A DNA stretch of 13,167 nt from Candidatus Hydrogenedentota bacterium (GCA_030123645.1 JASJYE010000029.1:1-13167), one strand, 5' to 3'; numbered from the stretch's first letter, positions 6,903 to 13,167 are shown. Notes: a model not told the origin generated them from the sequence alone. Program-made: numbers and translations.

Positions 6903-7067
6903 ATGGCGGGTCCTCGTCGAAAACTGGAGCCGGTCGAAGTCTTCGACCTGAGACCAGACCCGCGTGAGCAGGACAATCTCGCCGGGCGTGGCGAAGCAAA
7001 GGAGACGGAGCTCCAGGCGTGGCCGGAGGGCATGATGAGGGAGCTCAAGGCCGGGGGCCGGCGCTAG
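6903..7067 (+). pseudogene. Probable C-terminal remnant of a sulfatase
   Basis: The frame from ATG 6903 to TAG 7065-7067 encodes 54 residues containing VEVFDLRPDPREQDNLAG and then a short amphipathic helix. This matches the C-terminal signature of type I sulfatases, where a strand ending in ELYDL is followed by DP-x-E-x-NLA and a closing helix. No CxPxR catalytic site, calcium-binding domain or other sulfatase core precedes it. An in-frame stop lies 33 bp upstream at 6870, and the region is flanked by unrelated genes. I read it as the tail of a sulfatase whose body was deleted. The terminal TAG is within CTAG and shares its bases with the stop of the convergent aminotransferase. A small unrelated ORF resembling the motif by chance is possible. 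Confidence 0.5.
7050..7062 (-). terminator. GC hairpin directly after the aminotransferase stop
   Basis: GCCGG and CCGGC pair around a 3-nt loop, starting 1 nt after the aminotransferase stop on the minus strand. There is no U-tract (CTTGAG follows), so it is at best a weak terminator or an mRNA 3'-end stabiliser. Confidence 0.25.
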
Positions 7068-8164
7068 CCTGCAAGCCCGTTCAGGATCTCTACGCCTCTG
7101 CGGATGGTGTCGTCGGGCGCCGCGAAACTGATTCGGATATGCGAGTTTCTCTCGCTGAAAACGCTGCCGGGAATAATAATTACGTTGTTTTCGATGGCAC
7201 GCTCTACGAAGGCTTCGCCGTCGCCTCCAGGGGCCTCTGGAAAAATGTAGAACGCGCCATCCGGCCGCACGACCTGAAACTTTTCTTTGAGCAGCGCATA
7301 GGCGAGGTCGCGCTTCACCCGGTATGCCGCCACTTTTGCACTATGGTCAGTCTTCAGGGCGGTAATGGCAGCATATTGGGCGAAGGAAGGCGCACAGACG
7401 AATGTATACTGCTGAAGCGTGTTCATTTGCTGAATGACTTCTTCGGGACCCGACGCGAAGCCCACCCGCCAACCCGTCATTGCGGCCATCTTTGAGAAAC
7501 CGTTTAGCAACATCACATTCTCGTACATGCCGACGATCGATGCGGGCCGGGCGTCATAGCTGAGTTTCTCGTAAATCTCATCGGATATGACCAGCAGCTT
7601 GTGTTTCTGGGCCACGGCCGCAATTGCCTTCAACTCGCTGGTATCGATGCTGACCCCCGTCGGGTTGGAAGGCGAGTTGATGATTAGGATCTTGGAACGT
7701 TCCGTGATTGCGTTTTCAATTGCGGCGGCTTTCAATTTGAAATCGGGATATGTGTCTATCGGCACGCTGAGGCCGCCGAGCAGATTCACCAGGTGCTTGT
7801 ACATCACAAAATAGGGATCGGCATACAACACCTCATCCCCCGGATCTACAGTTGCTAGGAGGCACAAGAACAATCCGCCGGAGACACCGGAAGTGATCAT
7901 CACGTTGTCCAGCGCTACTCCGAAGTGCTCCTGATAATACTCCGAGCAGGCCTCGCGCAATGGTTTAATTCCCCATGTCTCCGTATACGCATTCTGACCC
8001 GCCTCAATGCTCCGTACAGCCTCCGCCTTGACCGCCTCGTCCACATCGTAATCGGGCTGCCCGATGCTAAGGTTGATCGGGTCCTTCAGATTGGCCGCAA
8101 GCGCGAAGGCCTTTCTTATACCGCTCGCGTCTATACGGCCCATGCGCTCGGCTACAAAGCTCAT
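7064..8164 (-). CDS. PLP-dependent class I/II aminotransferase (aspartate aminotransferase fold)
   Basis: The 366-residue protein is a fold-type I aminotransferase. It has the N-terminal substrate loop (INLSIGQPDYDV, about 30-41), the PLP-contacting N167 within NSPSNPTG, D195 and Y198 in ISDEIYEKLSYD, and the Schiff-base lysine K225 in GFSKMAAMTGWR. R233 and the carboxylate-binding R344 in HIRISFA are also present. It transfers an amino group between an amino acid and a 2-oxo acid in the cytoplasm. The subgroup looks like the general aspartate/aromatic/alanine aminotransferases and the substrate is not resolvable. I chose ATG 8164 for three reasons. The family starts there (MSFVAERMGRI). GAGAGGG lies 6 nt upstream. 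A good promoter at 8211-8239 lies inside the longer in-frame version that would begin at 8320, ruling out that start. It is transcribed alone. Confidence 0.92.
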   Translation of the reverse strand: MSFVAERMGRIDASGIRKAFALAANLKDPINLSIGQPDYDVDEAVKAEAVRSIEAGQNAYTETWGIKPLREACSEYYQEHFGVALDNVMITSGVSGGLFLCLLATVDPGDEVLYADPYFVMYKHLVNLLGGLSVPIDTYPDFKLKAAAIENAITERSKILIINSPSNPTGVSIDTSELKAIAAVAQKHKLLVISDEIYEKLSYDARPASIVGMYENVMLLNGFSKMAAMTGWRVGFASGPEEVIQQMNTLQQYTFVCAPSFAQYAAITALKTDHSAKVAAYRVKRDLAYALLKEKFQVVRPDGAFYIFPEAPGGDGEAFVERAIENNVIIIPGSVFSERNSHIRISFAAPDDTIRRGVEILNGLAG

Positions 8165-8210
8165 CCAGGGCCCTCTCTTGGAAAAAATTGATTTGCCAGT
8201 GGAATCGCGT

Positions 8211-8239
8211 ATTATGCGCAGGTCAAGGGCGGAAGGCAA
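8211..8239 (-). promoter_or_regulatory. Sigma-70 promoter for the aminotransferase gene
   Basis: On the minus strand TTGCCT (8239-8234) and CATAAT (8216-8211) are separated by exactly 17 bp. Predicted initiation near 8204 gives a leader of about 40 nt before the ATG at 8164. It lies within the longer alternative reading frame and so supports the shorter protein. Confidence 0.6.
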
Positions 8240-8580
8240 AAACACCCGCGTATGAGCTTCGCGGCGTGTGGTCGATCTTCCCCTGGCGACTGGAATTTTC
8301 GGGGGCACTTGTGGTTTCATTTGTGTAAGGCAATGTTCGAGAGACCGTGGCTTTGGATCGTAGGGGGCGGGGCATCAACTGGCTAGGCTGAGTCCCCTTA
8401 CTCAGTCATCTTGGGGCGGATTACCGAGGCTGTGAAGAGGCTGGTTCATTAGGCGCTATGCGGGGAAAAAATGTGGAGAAGTCCCCATTTTATGGGAGTT
8501 TTGTGTGGAAAAGGGATAAGGACCCATGTGCCAGTGGGCTGTCATTAACGGACTTAGGTTGTGCGTGCCCTATGGGGATG
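8240..8580. other. Intergenic stretch without a supported gene
   Basis: I see no convincing coding region between the aminotransferase promoter and the RNA promoter. Two short hairpins are visible: CTGAGT/ACTCAG around CCCCTT (8388-8405), and CCCAT/ATGGG around TTT (8484-8496) followed by AGTTTTG. Neither has a clear role. Confidence 0.5.
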
Positions 8581-8621
8581 AAAAAAAAACCTTGACGTGA
8601 AAACCATTTTGATGCTATAGT
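8581..8621 (+). promoter_or_regulatory. Very strong sigma-70 promoter with A-tract and extended -10
   Basis: A run of nine A (8581-8589) lies directly upstream of TTGACG (8592-8597). An 18-bp spacer follows, ending in TGC, then TATAGT (8616-8621). The -35 and -10 each match consensus at five of six positions. The TGn is an extended -10 and the A-tract can act as an UP element. This combination is typical of stable-RNA promoters. Initiation is predicted at about 8626-8628. Confidence 0.8.
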
Positions 8622-8627
8622 GTAGAC

Positions 8628-8835
8628 GGAAAGTCGGCGAAGGGTGATTGTGACTCTGGGGATTTTGACTTTGTGGAGGATATTATAGCCGTATAGGCTT
8701 TCGACTTATATAAGATCTTCATGGAAGACGATCCCCCAGTCTTCCTTGAGGACCACAGTCAGAAATGACTGGTTCCCACCACCGGCGAGTGCATACGAGG
8801 TAGTTCCCCCGCTGCCATGCACTCGCCCCTTTTTT
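8628..8835 (+). ncRNA. Probable structured non-coding RNA of about 208 nt, family unassigned
   Basis: A stable-RNA-type promoter and an intrinsic terminator bracket 208 nt with no plausible reading frame. Visible stems: GACT (8652-8655) plus GGGGAT (8658-8663) pair with ATCCCC (8731-8736) plus AGTC (8738-8741) and enclose two small hairpins, AGCC/GGCT (8687-8699) and TCTTC/GAAGA (8716-8728). CAGTCA/TGACTG (8756-8771) is capped by a GAAA tetraloop. The terminator stem follows. The length and strong promoter would fit a 6S RNA, but I cannot trace the single long rod with a central bubble that 6S requires. It lacks the signatures of RNase P RNA, tmRNA and SRP RNA. A cis-acting leader is less likely because the downstream gene has its own promoter at 9004. 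Existence is fairly sure; identity is open. Confidence 0.7.
8784..8835 (+). terminator. Intrinsic terminator of the non-coding RNA
   Basis: GGCGAGTGCAT (8784-8794) pairs perfectly with ATGCACTCGCC (8817-8827). Inside, GGTAG (8799-8803) pairs with CTGCC (8812-8816) with one G-U, leaving a one-sided ACGA bulge and a C-rich loop. CC and six T (8830-8835) follow. This is a strong Rho-independent terminator. Confidence 0.9.
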
Positions 8836-9003
8836 ATTTATGCGATACCCGGGGCCGCTCGCGCGTCTGTTCAATCGTGTTTTGGGATTTAGGCCGTTTT
8901 TTGCCGCCGAAAGCCCCAAAAGGTAGTTCGAGATCCAGGTTTGTAATCTTTCGGAAACGTAAGGGATTAAAGAGGATAGCTCGAGATGGACTACTCCGGG
9001 CTA

Positions 9004-9032
9004 TTGACTTTTGTTAACTGATGGACTAAAAT
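9004..9032 (+). promoter_or_regulatory. Sigma-70 promoter for the TIM-barrel gene
   Basis: TTGACT (9004-9009) and TAAAAT (9027-9032) are separated by 17 bp, each matching consensus at five of six positions. Initiation is predicted near 9039, giving an untranslated leader of about 149 nt. Confidence 0.7.
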
Positions 9033-9038
9033 GGGCGT

Positions 9039-9187
9039 TCACATGCACCTGAGAGCTTTTTTGCGTATTCGCCCAAACGCTGCCGCGTCGAGGCTATTTC
9101 TGCTGTCTGTTTTTTCGCCGAGGTGCACGTTTTCGTCCTAGCCGGCACTGAGGTTCCAGACTGAATTACCCGCAATTGGAGAAGCCC
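9039..9187 (+). other. Long 5' leader of the TIM-barrel gene
   Basis: The leader contains T-runs at 9057-9062 and 9110-9115. TGCACCT (9044-9050) could pair over distance with AGGTGCA (9121-9127). No known riboswitch signature is recognisable. The ribosome binding site GGAG at 9178-9181 ends 6 nt before the ATG. Confidence 0.35.
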
Positions 9188-10168
9188 ATGACGTTGAAGA
9201 TTTCGCTCGCACTTAGGGTTTTATCTGGTGCGCCTGACCGCTATTGCCCTGACGGATATAGAGATACGCCACGGTTTCAGGAGAGATTGTCGGCGGCGGC
9301 GAAGCTCAAGGGCGTCACGGCCATCGAAATCGAGCAAACGGACATTAATCCCGAGCTTCCCCCAAAAGAGCTCAAACGAATGCTCAAGGACTATAACCTG
9401 CCCTGCTCAAGCGTAGCGGTCGATCTGGCCCACGACAGGCGCTTCGCGCTGGGAGGATTCGGCAATCAGCATCAGAAGACCCGAAATGCCGCAATAGATG
9501 AGGGTAGAAAGGCTGCGGACATCGCCCGTGTTCTGGGGATGAATGATATCACCGTAAAACTTTACACCGACGGTTTCGATTATCCCTTCCAAGTGGATTA
9601 CGGCGCCCACTGGAATACGGTTATTTCCTCTATCAAGACGATCGCGAAGTACGCATCGCCCGATGTGAATGTAGCCATCGCATACAAGCCGAGGGATCCG
9701 CGGCAGCATTTGACGGTCGCGACGGTAGGCAAATCGCTTTCATTGTGCCAGGAGATCGCCATGAAGAATGTGGGCGTGGCGATGAGTTTCAGCCATGCCA
9801 TGATGGCGGGCGAAAACCCGGCAGAATCCATCGCCTTCCTGACCCGGGCGAGCAAGCTTTTCCGGGTGTATTTCAGCGATTGCTACCGTCTCTGGGATGA
9901 CGGGCTCGTGCCCGGTAGCGTGCACACGTGGGAGCTGATGGAGGCGCTGTTCTACCTGAAGACCTCGAAGCATACAGGTTATCTGACGCTCGACATGTTC
10001 CCCAACCGCCTCGAACCCAGCCACGCGTGTCAGATTGCCGTGGGCAACCTCTCCATTTTCTCCAAGAAACTCGAGAAACTGGACACTTCCGAGATGCGGC
10101 GGGCACAGAAGACGCTTGACGCGGTCGAAACTCAGAAGATCATCCGCCGGGTCATGTTGCAGGGATAG
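9188..10168 (+). CDS. Xylose-isomerase-like TIM-barrel protein with altered metal site
   Basis: The 326-residue protein has the pattern of sugar isomerase/epimerases of the xylose-isomerase-like TIM-barrel family near L-rhamnose isomerase. The family landmarks can be aligned: AYKPRDPR (165-172) for the usual EYKPxEPR, VAMSFSHAMMAGENPAES (197-214) for LDxGHxxxGxNPxE, VYFSDCYRLWDDGLVPGS (227-244) for HxNDxxxxxDDDxxxGS, and LTLDMFPNR (266-274). The metal-ligand positions read A165 instead of Glu, S200 instead of Asp and Y228 instead of His. H203 and D269 are kept. Catalysis by the family mechanism is therefore unlikely, although fold and sugar-binding loops look intact. It is probably a cytoplasmic non-catalytic or re-purposed member. 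I chose ATG 9188 (GGAG 6 nt upstream) over an in-frame TTG at 9176 that overlaps that site. It has its own strong promoter and lies upstream of hflX on the same strand. Confidence 0.8.
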   Translation: MTLKISLALRVLSGAPDRYCPDGYRDTPRFQERLSAAAKLKGVTAIEIEQTDINPELPPKELKRMLKDYNLPCSSVAVDLAHDRRFALGGFGNQHQKTRNAAIDEGRKAADIARVLGMNDITVKLYTDGFDYPFQVDYGAHWNTVISSIKTIAKYASPDVNVAIAYKPRDPRQHLTVATVGKSLSLCQEIAMKNVGVAMSFSHAMMAGENPAESIAFLTRASKLFRVYFSDCYRLWDDGLVPGSVHTWELMEALFYLKTSKHTGYLTLDMFPNRLEPSHACQIAVGNLSIFSKKLEKLDTSEMRRAQKTLDAVETQKIIRRVMLQG

Positions 10169-10186
10169 GCATCGTCATAGTAGAGT

Positions 10187-10198
10187 CGCCCTAGGGCG
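10187..10198. repeat. 12-bp perfect palindrome before hflX
   Basis: CGCCCTAGGGCG is a perfect palindrome 19 bp after the TIM-barrel stop. It could be a protein-binding site or a very short hairpin. No T-run follows closely, so termination is doubtful. Confidence 0.4.
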
Positions 10199-10236
10199 CG
10201 TTGCAGTTTTCGTTCAGGTATCGTTTGCATTGCTGC

Positions 10237-10252
10237 GGAGGCGAATATCCGA
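10237..10252 (+). promoter_or_regulatory. Shine-Dalgarno placed for a non-canonical hflX start
   Basis: GGAGG (10237-10241) is the only good ribosome binding site before hflX. It lies 5 nt before an in-frame ATC (10247) and 11 nt before an in-frame ATT (10253). It is 32 nt from the first canonical codon, TTG at 10274, too far to serve it. Confidence 0.55.
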
Positions 10253-10273
10253 ATTTTTGGCAACACCAGCGGT

Positions 10274-11953
10274 TTGAAGGCCTTTTCCCAGCGCAAGCTG
10301 GAACGCTTGTCTCACCGAAGAAGCCGATCGGATGCGCTCATAGCACCCGAGCTGGCGCGCGCTCTGGCGGAAGTCTCTGCCGAAATCAAACGTCAAGTCG
10401 GATTGCTGATCGACCGCCGGGGGTACGTGCGCGTAACCATCGTGGGCGACGCGCGCTCGTTGTTCCTGCCGGACCTGAGCGCGTATCGCCAGGCACGGGA
10501 CCGTTTGTGCGGCCTGCGGCTCGTCCATACGCATCTGCATGCCGCCGGGCTCGACGATGACGACCTGACAGACTTGGCCCTCCTCCGGCTCGACATGGTG
10601 GCGGCGCTGGAAGTCGGCGACGGCGGCCTTCCGGGCCGCGTGCACGCAGCGCATCTCCTGCCCCAAAATGACGACGACCGGCCGTGGGAGCTCCTGCCGG
10701 CTCAGGATGTTCATCAACTTTCAGAAGATTTCCCGGAGATGATTCAGGCACTTGAACAGGAATTTGCGCGAACGCGCCGGGGGCATAAGACGCTGGCTGG
10801 ACGTGAGCGCGCCATCGTAGTGCATGTCTCACAGTCGAATCGAACTCAAATCGAGGAGTCTGTCGCTGAATTGCGCGAGCTTTCCGAGAGTGCGGGCATC
10901 GATGTCGTGCTGACGGAGGTGCAGAGGAGGCCTGTGGATCCAAAGTACGTGGTCGGGAAGGGAAAACTGCAAAAGCTCATTATCAAGGCGATGCAACTCG
11001 GCGCGGGCGCCATCGTCTTTGACTTGAACATCTCTCCTGCGCAGGTCAAGAATCTCGCCGATATGACGGACCTGAAAATCCTGGATCGCACGCAGGTCAT
11101 CCTTGATATTTTCGCGCAACGCGCGGAGACTCGCGAGGGCAAGATTCAGGTCGAGCTTGCGCAACTGCGCTATTTGCTGCCCCTTCTGAGTGCGAAGCAT
11201 ACGGCCATGTCCCGCCTGACGGGTGGAATTGGAGGCCGGGGCCCAGGCGAGACGAAACTCGAGATCGATCGCCGGCGCGCGCAGCAGCGTGTGGCGCAAT
11301 TGAATCGTGAAGTCGAGCTTTTGGGCAAGCGCCGCCGATTGCGGCGCAAGCAGCGCACCGGGAAAAAGGTGCCCACGGTCTCCATCGTCGGCTACACGAA
11401 CGCCGGGAAATCGACACTGCTCAACAAGCTGACCGGAAGCGCGGTGCGGACCGAAGACAAGCTGTTCGCGACGCTTAACCCCGTGTCCCGCCGGCTTCGA
11501 TTTCCGCGGGAGCGCGAGCTCATCATTACGGATACGGTCGGATTCATCAGAAAGTTGCCGCCGGAGTTGATGGATGCGTTCCATACGACATTCGAGGAGA
11601 TAGAACCGGCCAACCTATTGCTGATCGTCTTGGATGCCTCAAGCCGCCGGGTAGAAGAGCACTATATTGCTGTACGTGAGCTCCTCGCCGAACTCGATCT
11701 GGACCACAAACCCGCACTGGTGGTGCTCAACAAGGCGGACATCAGCGACCAGCGAACGCTTGAGGCGCTCGCCCACAAGCACAATGGAATTCCCGTGTGT
11801 GCACTGGACCAGGAGACCTTCGGGCCGTTGCTGGAAGCGATCGAGCGCATCCTTTGGGAGGAGAAGACACCGCACTACGAAGCAGCCGCGGCACCGGCGA
11901 CGGATGAGATCGAAGTGGCCGTAAGCCGCTCCCCTGAACGGGACGTAGTATAG
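10274..11953 (+). CDS. hflX: Ribosome-associated GTPase HflX, long form
   Basis: HflX binds the 50S subunit and splits stalled or hibernating ribosomes. From the TTG at 10274 the protein has 559 residues, against about 430 in E. coli. The extra N-terminal 180 residues (APELARALAEVSAEI, QVGLLIDRRG, HTHL, LTDLALLRLDMVA) match the long form known from deltaproteobacteria and others. The HflX N-domain spans about 181-290 (VGKGKLQKL), followed by the conserved GGRGPGE (320-326), a basic coiled-coil linker and the G domain. G1 is GYTNAGKST (373-381), G3 DTVG (420-423) and G4 NKAD (486-489); the G5 region reads VCAL instead of SA. The coordinates use the first canonical start codon, but it has no ribosome binding site. 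The conserved GNTSGLK lies in frame before it, so the true start is probably ATC 10247 or ATT 10253, adding 7-9 residues. The next gene begins 21 bp downstream, so the two are probably co-transcribed. Confidence 0.95.
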   Translation: MKAFSQRKLERLSHRRSRSDALIAPELARALAEVSAEIKRQVGLLIDRRGYVRVTIVGDARSLFLPDLSAYRQARDRLCGLRLVHTHLHAAGLDDDDLTDLALLRLDMVAALEVGDGGLPGRVHAAHLLPQNDDDRPWELLPAQDVHQLSEDFPEMIQALEQEFARTRRGHKTLAGRERAIVVHVSQSNRTQIEESVAELRELSESAGIDVVLTEVQRRPVDPKYVVGKGKLQKLIIKAMQLGAGAIVFDLNISPAQVKNLADMTDLKILDRTQVILDIFAQRAETREGKIQVELAQLRYLLPLLSAKHTAMSRLTGGIGGRGPGETKLEIDRRRAQQRVAQLNREVELLGKRRRLRRKQRTGKKVPTVSIVGYTNAGKSTLLNKLTGSAVRTEDKLFATLNPVSRRLRFPRERELIITDTVGFIRKLPPELMDAFHTTFEEIEPANLLLIVLDASSRRVEEHYIAVRELLAELDLDHKPALVVLNKADISDQRTLEALAHKHNGIPVCALDQETFGPLLEAIERILWEEKTPHYEAAAAPATDEIEVAVSRSPERDVV

Positions 11954-11974
11954 CTGGGCGGAGATGCCTATACG

Positions 11975-13012
11975 ATGGAGCGCTTCCCGAGACGCCAGTT
12001 GGTTACGCTCGCACTCGCAATTTTCGTGTTGATGGCATCGCTCCCGCATCTTTCATGCAGCCCCGGGAGTGCACAGCGTATCGAAGATGCGCGCGGGGCG
12101 CTCGCCGAAGCAGAGGAGCAGCTTGAGCTTGCGCGCGAGACCTTTGGCACAGCAAGGCAGGACGAAACCAATGAGCACTTGCGGAATGCCCAAGACGGAT
12201 TTGTAAAGGCGCGCGACCTCTATCTTGAGGCATGGACTGATTTGTCCAGCGATGCGGAGCTGCTAGAAGAATTTGCAGCCTGCGCCGTGCGGACCGAAGA
12301 TTATGACCTCGCGGCCAAAGCCTATCGCAGAGCGGCTACGTATAGGCCCGAGAACAACGAATATTGGCTCGAAGCGGGACGGAACTTCGTTCGTGTCGGG
12401 AAGGGGATGGCGGACGAAGCGCGCGAGGCCTTGGAAGTCTGTCAGGCCCGCGCATTGGATGCCGGAGACACCGGCTTGGCGGCGCAGACCAGTACTCTGT
12501 TGGGCCATCTCTATCGCAAACTGGCCCTGTACGAATTGGCCCGGGAGTATTACGAGTCGGCGCGCACTTCGGATCCTGACCATCTCGGTGCGCGCTTAGG
12601 GCTCATCGGCCTCGACTTTCGAGAAGGGCGCGTGCTGGAGGCCCAGATGGCCGTCGATCAAGCCGGCCAACTCGCCCCAAGTGACGCGAGCTTTCTGGAG
12701 ATGATGCTTCAGTTCGGTTATGCCGGGTTTCACGAGAGCCATGCGTGGTTCGTGGATCGCGCGGACGACCATATGGCTTATGCAAAGCTGCTGACCCGGC
12801 TGAGCCGTCTCTCCGAAGCGATCTTGGCGGTCCAACGCGTCGTCGACCTCGATGCAAGGAACGTCGTGGCACTGAACCTCTTGGGATCGCTCGCGCGAGA
12901 GTCTGGCGATACGGCCCGCGCGCGAGACGCATTCAACCGCTCCTTAGCAGTCGATCCAGACCAGCCTAGAACGCGGGAGGCGATAGAGGGCCTCGCCAGC
13001 TCTCCTCAATAA
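11975..13012 (+). CDS. Exported TPR-repeat protein, possible lipoprotein
   Basis: The 345-residue protein starts with a typical export signal: basic RR at 6-7, hydrophobic core at 9-23, and then HLSC with C28 followed by SPGS. The lipobox is imperfect (His at -3), so it could be an outer-membrane lipoprotein or a cleaved periplasmic protein. Residues 33-90 are a charged, alanine-rich helical stretch. Helical TPR-like pairs follow at about 94-127, 172-205, 206-239, 264-297 and 298-331; the last two are the clearest (AKLLTRLSRLSEAI; LLGSLARESGDTARARDAF). TPR domains bind partner proteins, so a scaffold role is likely but unspecified. The start ATG has GGAG 11 nt upstream, a long spacing. It lies 21 bp after hflX and probably shares its transcript. 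I do not recognise a named family. Confidence 0.85.
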   Translation: MERFPRRQLVTLALAIFVLMASLPHLSCSPGSAQRIEDARGALAEAEEQLELARETFGTARQDETNEHLRNAQDGFVKARDLYLEAWTDLSSDAELLEEFAACAVRTEDYDLAAKAYRRAATYRPENNEYWLEAGRNFVRVGKGMADEAREALEVCQARALDAGDTGLAAQTSTLLGHLYRKLALYELAREYYESARTSDPDHLGARLGLIGLDFREGRVLEAQMAVDQAGQLAPSDASFLEMMLQFGYAGFHESHAWFVDRADDHMAYAKLLTRLSRLSEAILAVQRVVDLDARNVVALNLLGSLARESGDTARARDAFNRSLAVDPDQPRTREAIEGLASSPQ

Positions 13013-13167
13013 GGCCAGATCCGGCCCGCTAAGTTGGGCGAGGACGCCGTGCTTGTCGGGGCGTTGCTCTTGGGGCCAGGGACTAGCCCGCATGTTTCAC
13101 GGAATGAATCACCCCACCGTGTCATTGCGAGTTCGAACCCGCTGTGCGGGAAATTGGGATAAGGAAC
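13013..13167. other. Intergenic tail of the window
   Basis: No gene is supported in this tail. Small hairpins are GGCC/GGCC around AGATCC, just after the TPR stop, and CCCGC/GCGGG around TGT near 13138-13150. Neither is followed by a T-run on the + strand. Confidence 0.4.

Noticed and set aside
6794..7048. 84-codon frame on the minus strand
   Set aside because: It is low-complexity Ser/Pro/Arg sequence, antisense to the sulfatase-like tail, with no ribosome binding site support.
8165..8320. 52-residue N-terminal extension of the aminotransferase
   Set aside because: The family begins at residue 53, which has its own ribosome binding site. A sigma-70 promoter lies inside the extension.
8719..9017. 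Short open frames on both strands over the RNA and its terminator
   Set aside because: They run through the terminator stem, have no ribosome binding site and show no protein-like pattern.
8628..9187. T-box or other riboswitch controlling the TIM-barrel gene through the 8784-8835 terminator
   Set aside because: There is no T-box, SAM, TPP, cobalamin or glycine riboswitch signature, and the gene has its own near-consensus promoter downstream of the terminator.
10187..10210. Palindrome as terminator of the TIM-barrel gene
   Set aside because: The stem has only four pairs once a loop is allowed, and the nearest T-run (10207-10210) is separated by eight bases.
13128..13150. tRNA-like T-loop sequence GTTCGAACC near the window end
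   Set aside because: The flanking bases do not form a T-stem (GCGAG against CCGCT), and there is no acceptor, anticodon or D arm in the preceding sequence.

Overview
The window is a 13.2 kb, GC-rich (roughly 58-60 percent by eye) stretch of bacterial chromosome carrying ten intact protein genes, one probable gene remnant, one probable structured non-coding RNA and a dispersed palindromic repeat. Several features suggest a Gram-negative bacterium outside the best-studied groups. These are a XylR/DmpR-type sigma-54 regulator family member, an ECF sigma factor with a zinc-type membrane anti-sigma factor, a long-form HflX, a secreted TPR protein and a sulfatase-like tail. A deltaproteobacterial-grade, Hydrogenedentota or PVC-like host would fit, but the sequence alone does not decide this. 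No phage, plasmid, transposase or CRISPR gene is present.

Layout: 44-2665 (+) holds a V4R-sensor regulator with an NtrC-like AAA+ domain, followed by a calcineurin-like metallophosphoesterase. 4208-2646 (-) is a tightly coupled operon of ECF sigma factor, anti-sigma factor and small secreted protein; its last gene overlaps the end of the phosphoesterase tail to tail. 4536-5231 (+) is an FMN nitroreductase, with a promoter candidate just upstream. 5283-5410 carries two inverted-repeat structures between convergent genes. 6530-5553 (-) is a long-chain polyprenyl diphosphate synthase. 6531-7063 is mostly non-coding and ends in a sulfatase C-terminus remnant. 8164-7064 (-) is a class I aminotransferase with a well-placed promoter. 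8240-9187 is a long intergenic region with a very strong promoter, a structured RNA of about 208 nt, a textbook terminator and then a second strong promoter. That second promoter leads into a xylose-isomerase-like TIM-barrel gene (9188-10168), followed by HflX (to 11953) and a TPR protein (11975-13012).

The main points of interest are these. (1) The RNA at 8628-8835 has an A-tract, an extended -10 promoter and a strong terminator, and I cannot assign it with confidence to a known family. (2) Two proteins look like pseudoenzymes. The AAA+ regulator has lost Walker B, GAFTGA, the switch asparagine and an arginine finger while its zinc and ligand sensor stays intact. The TIM-barrel protein has lost three of four expected metal ligands. 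(3) HflX appears to start at a non-canonical AUC or AUU codon. (4) In the palindromic repeat the differences between the two arms are compensatory.

The genes do not form one pathway. They are several small transcription units of regulation, redox, quinone precursor and translation-stress functions.
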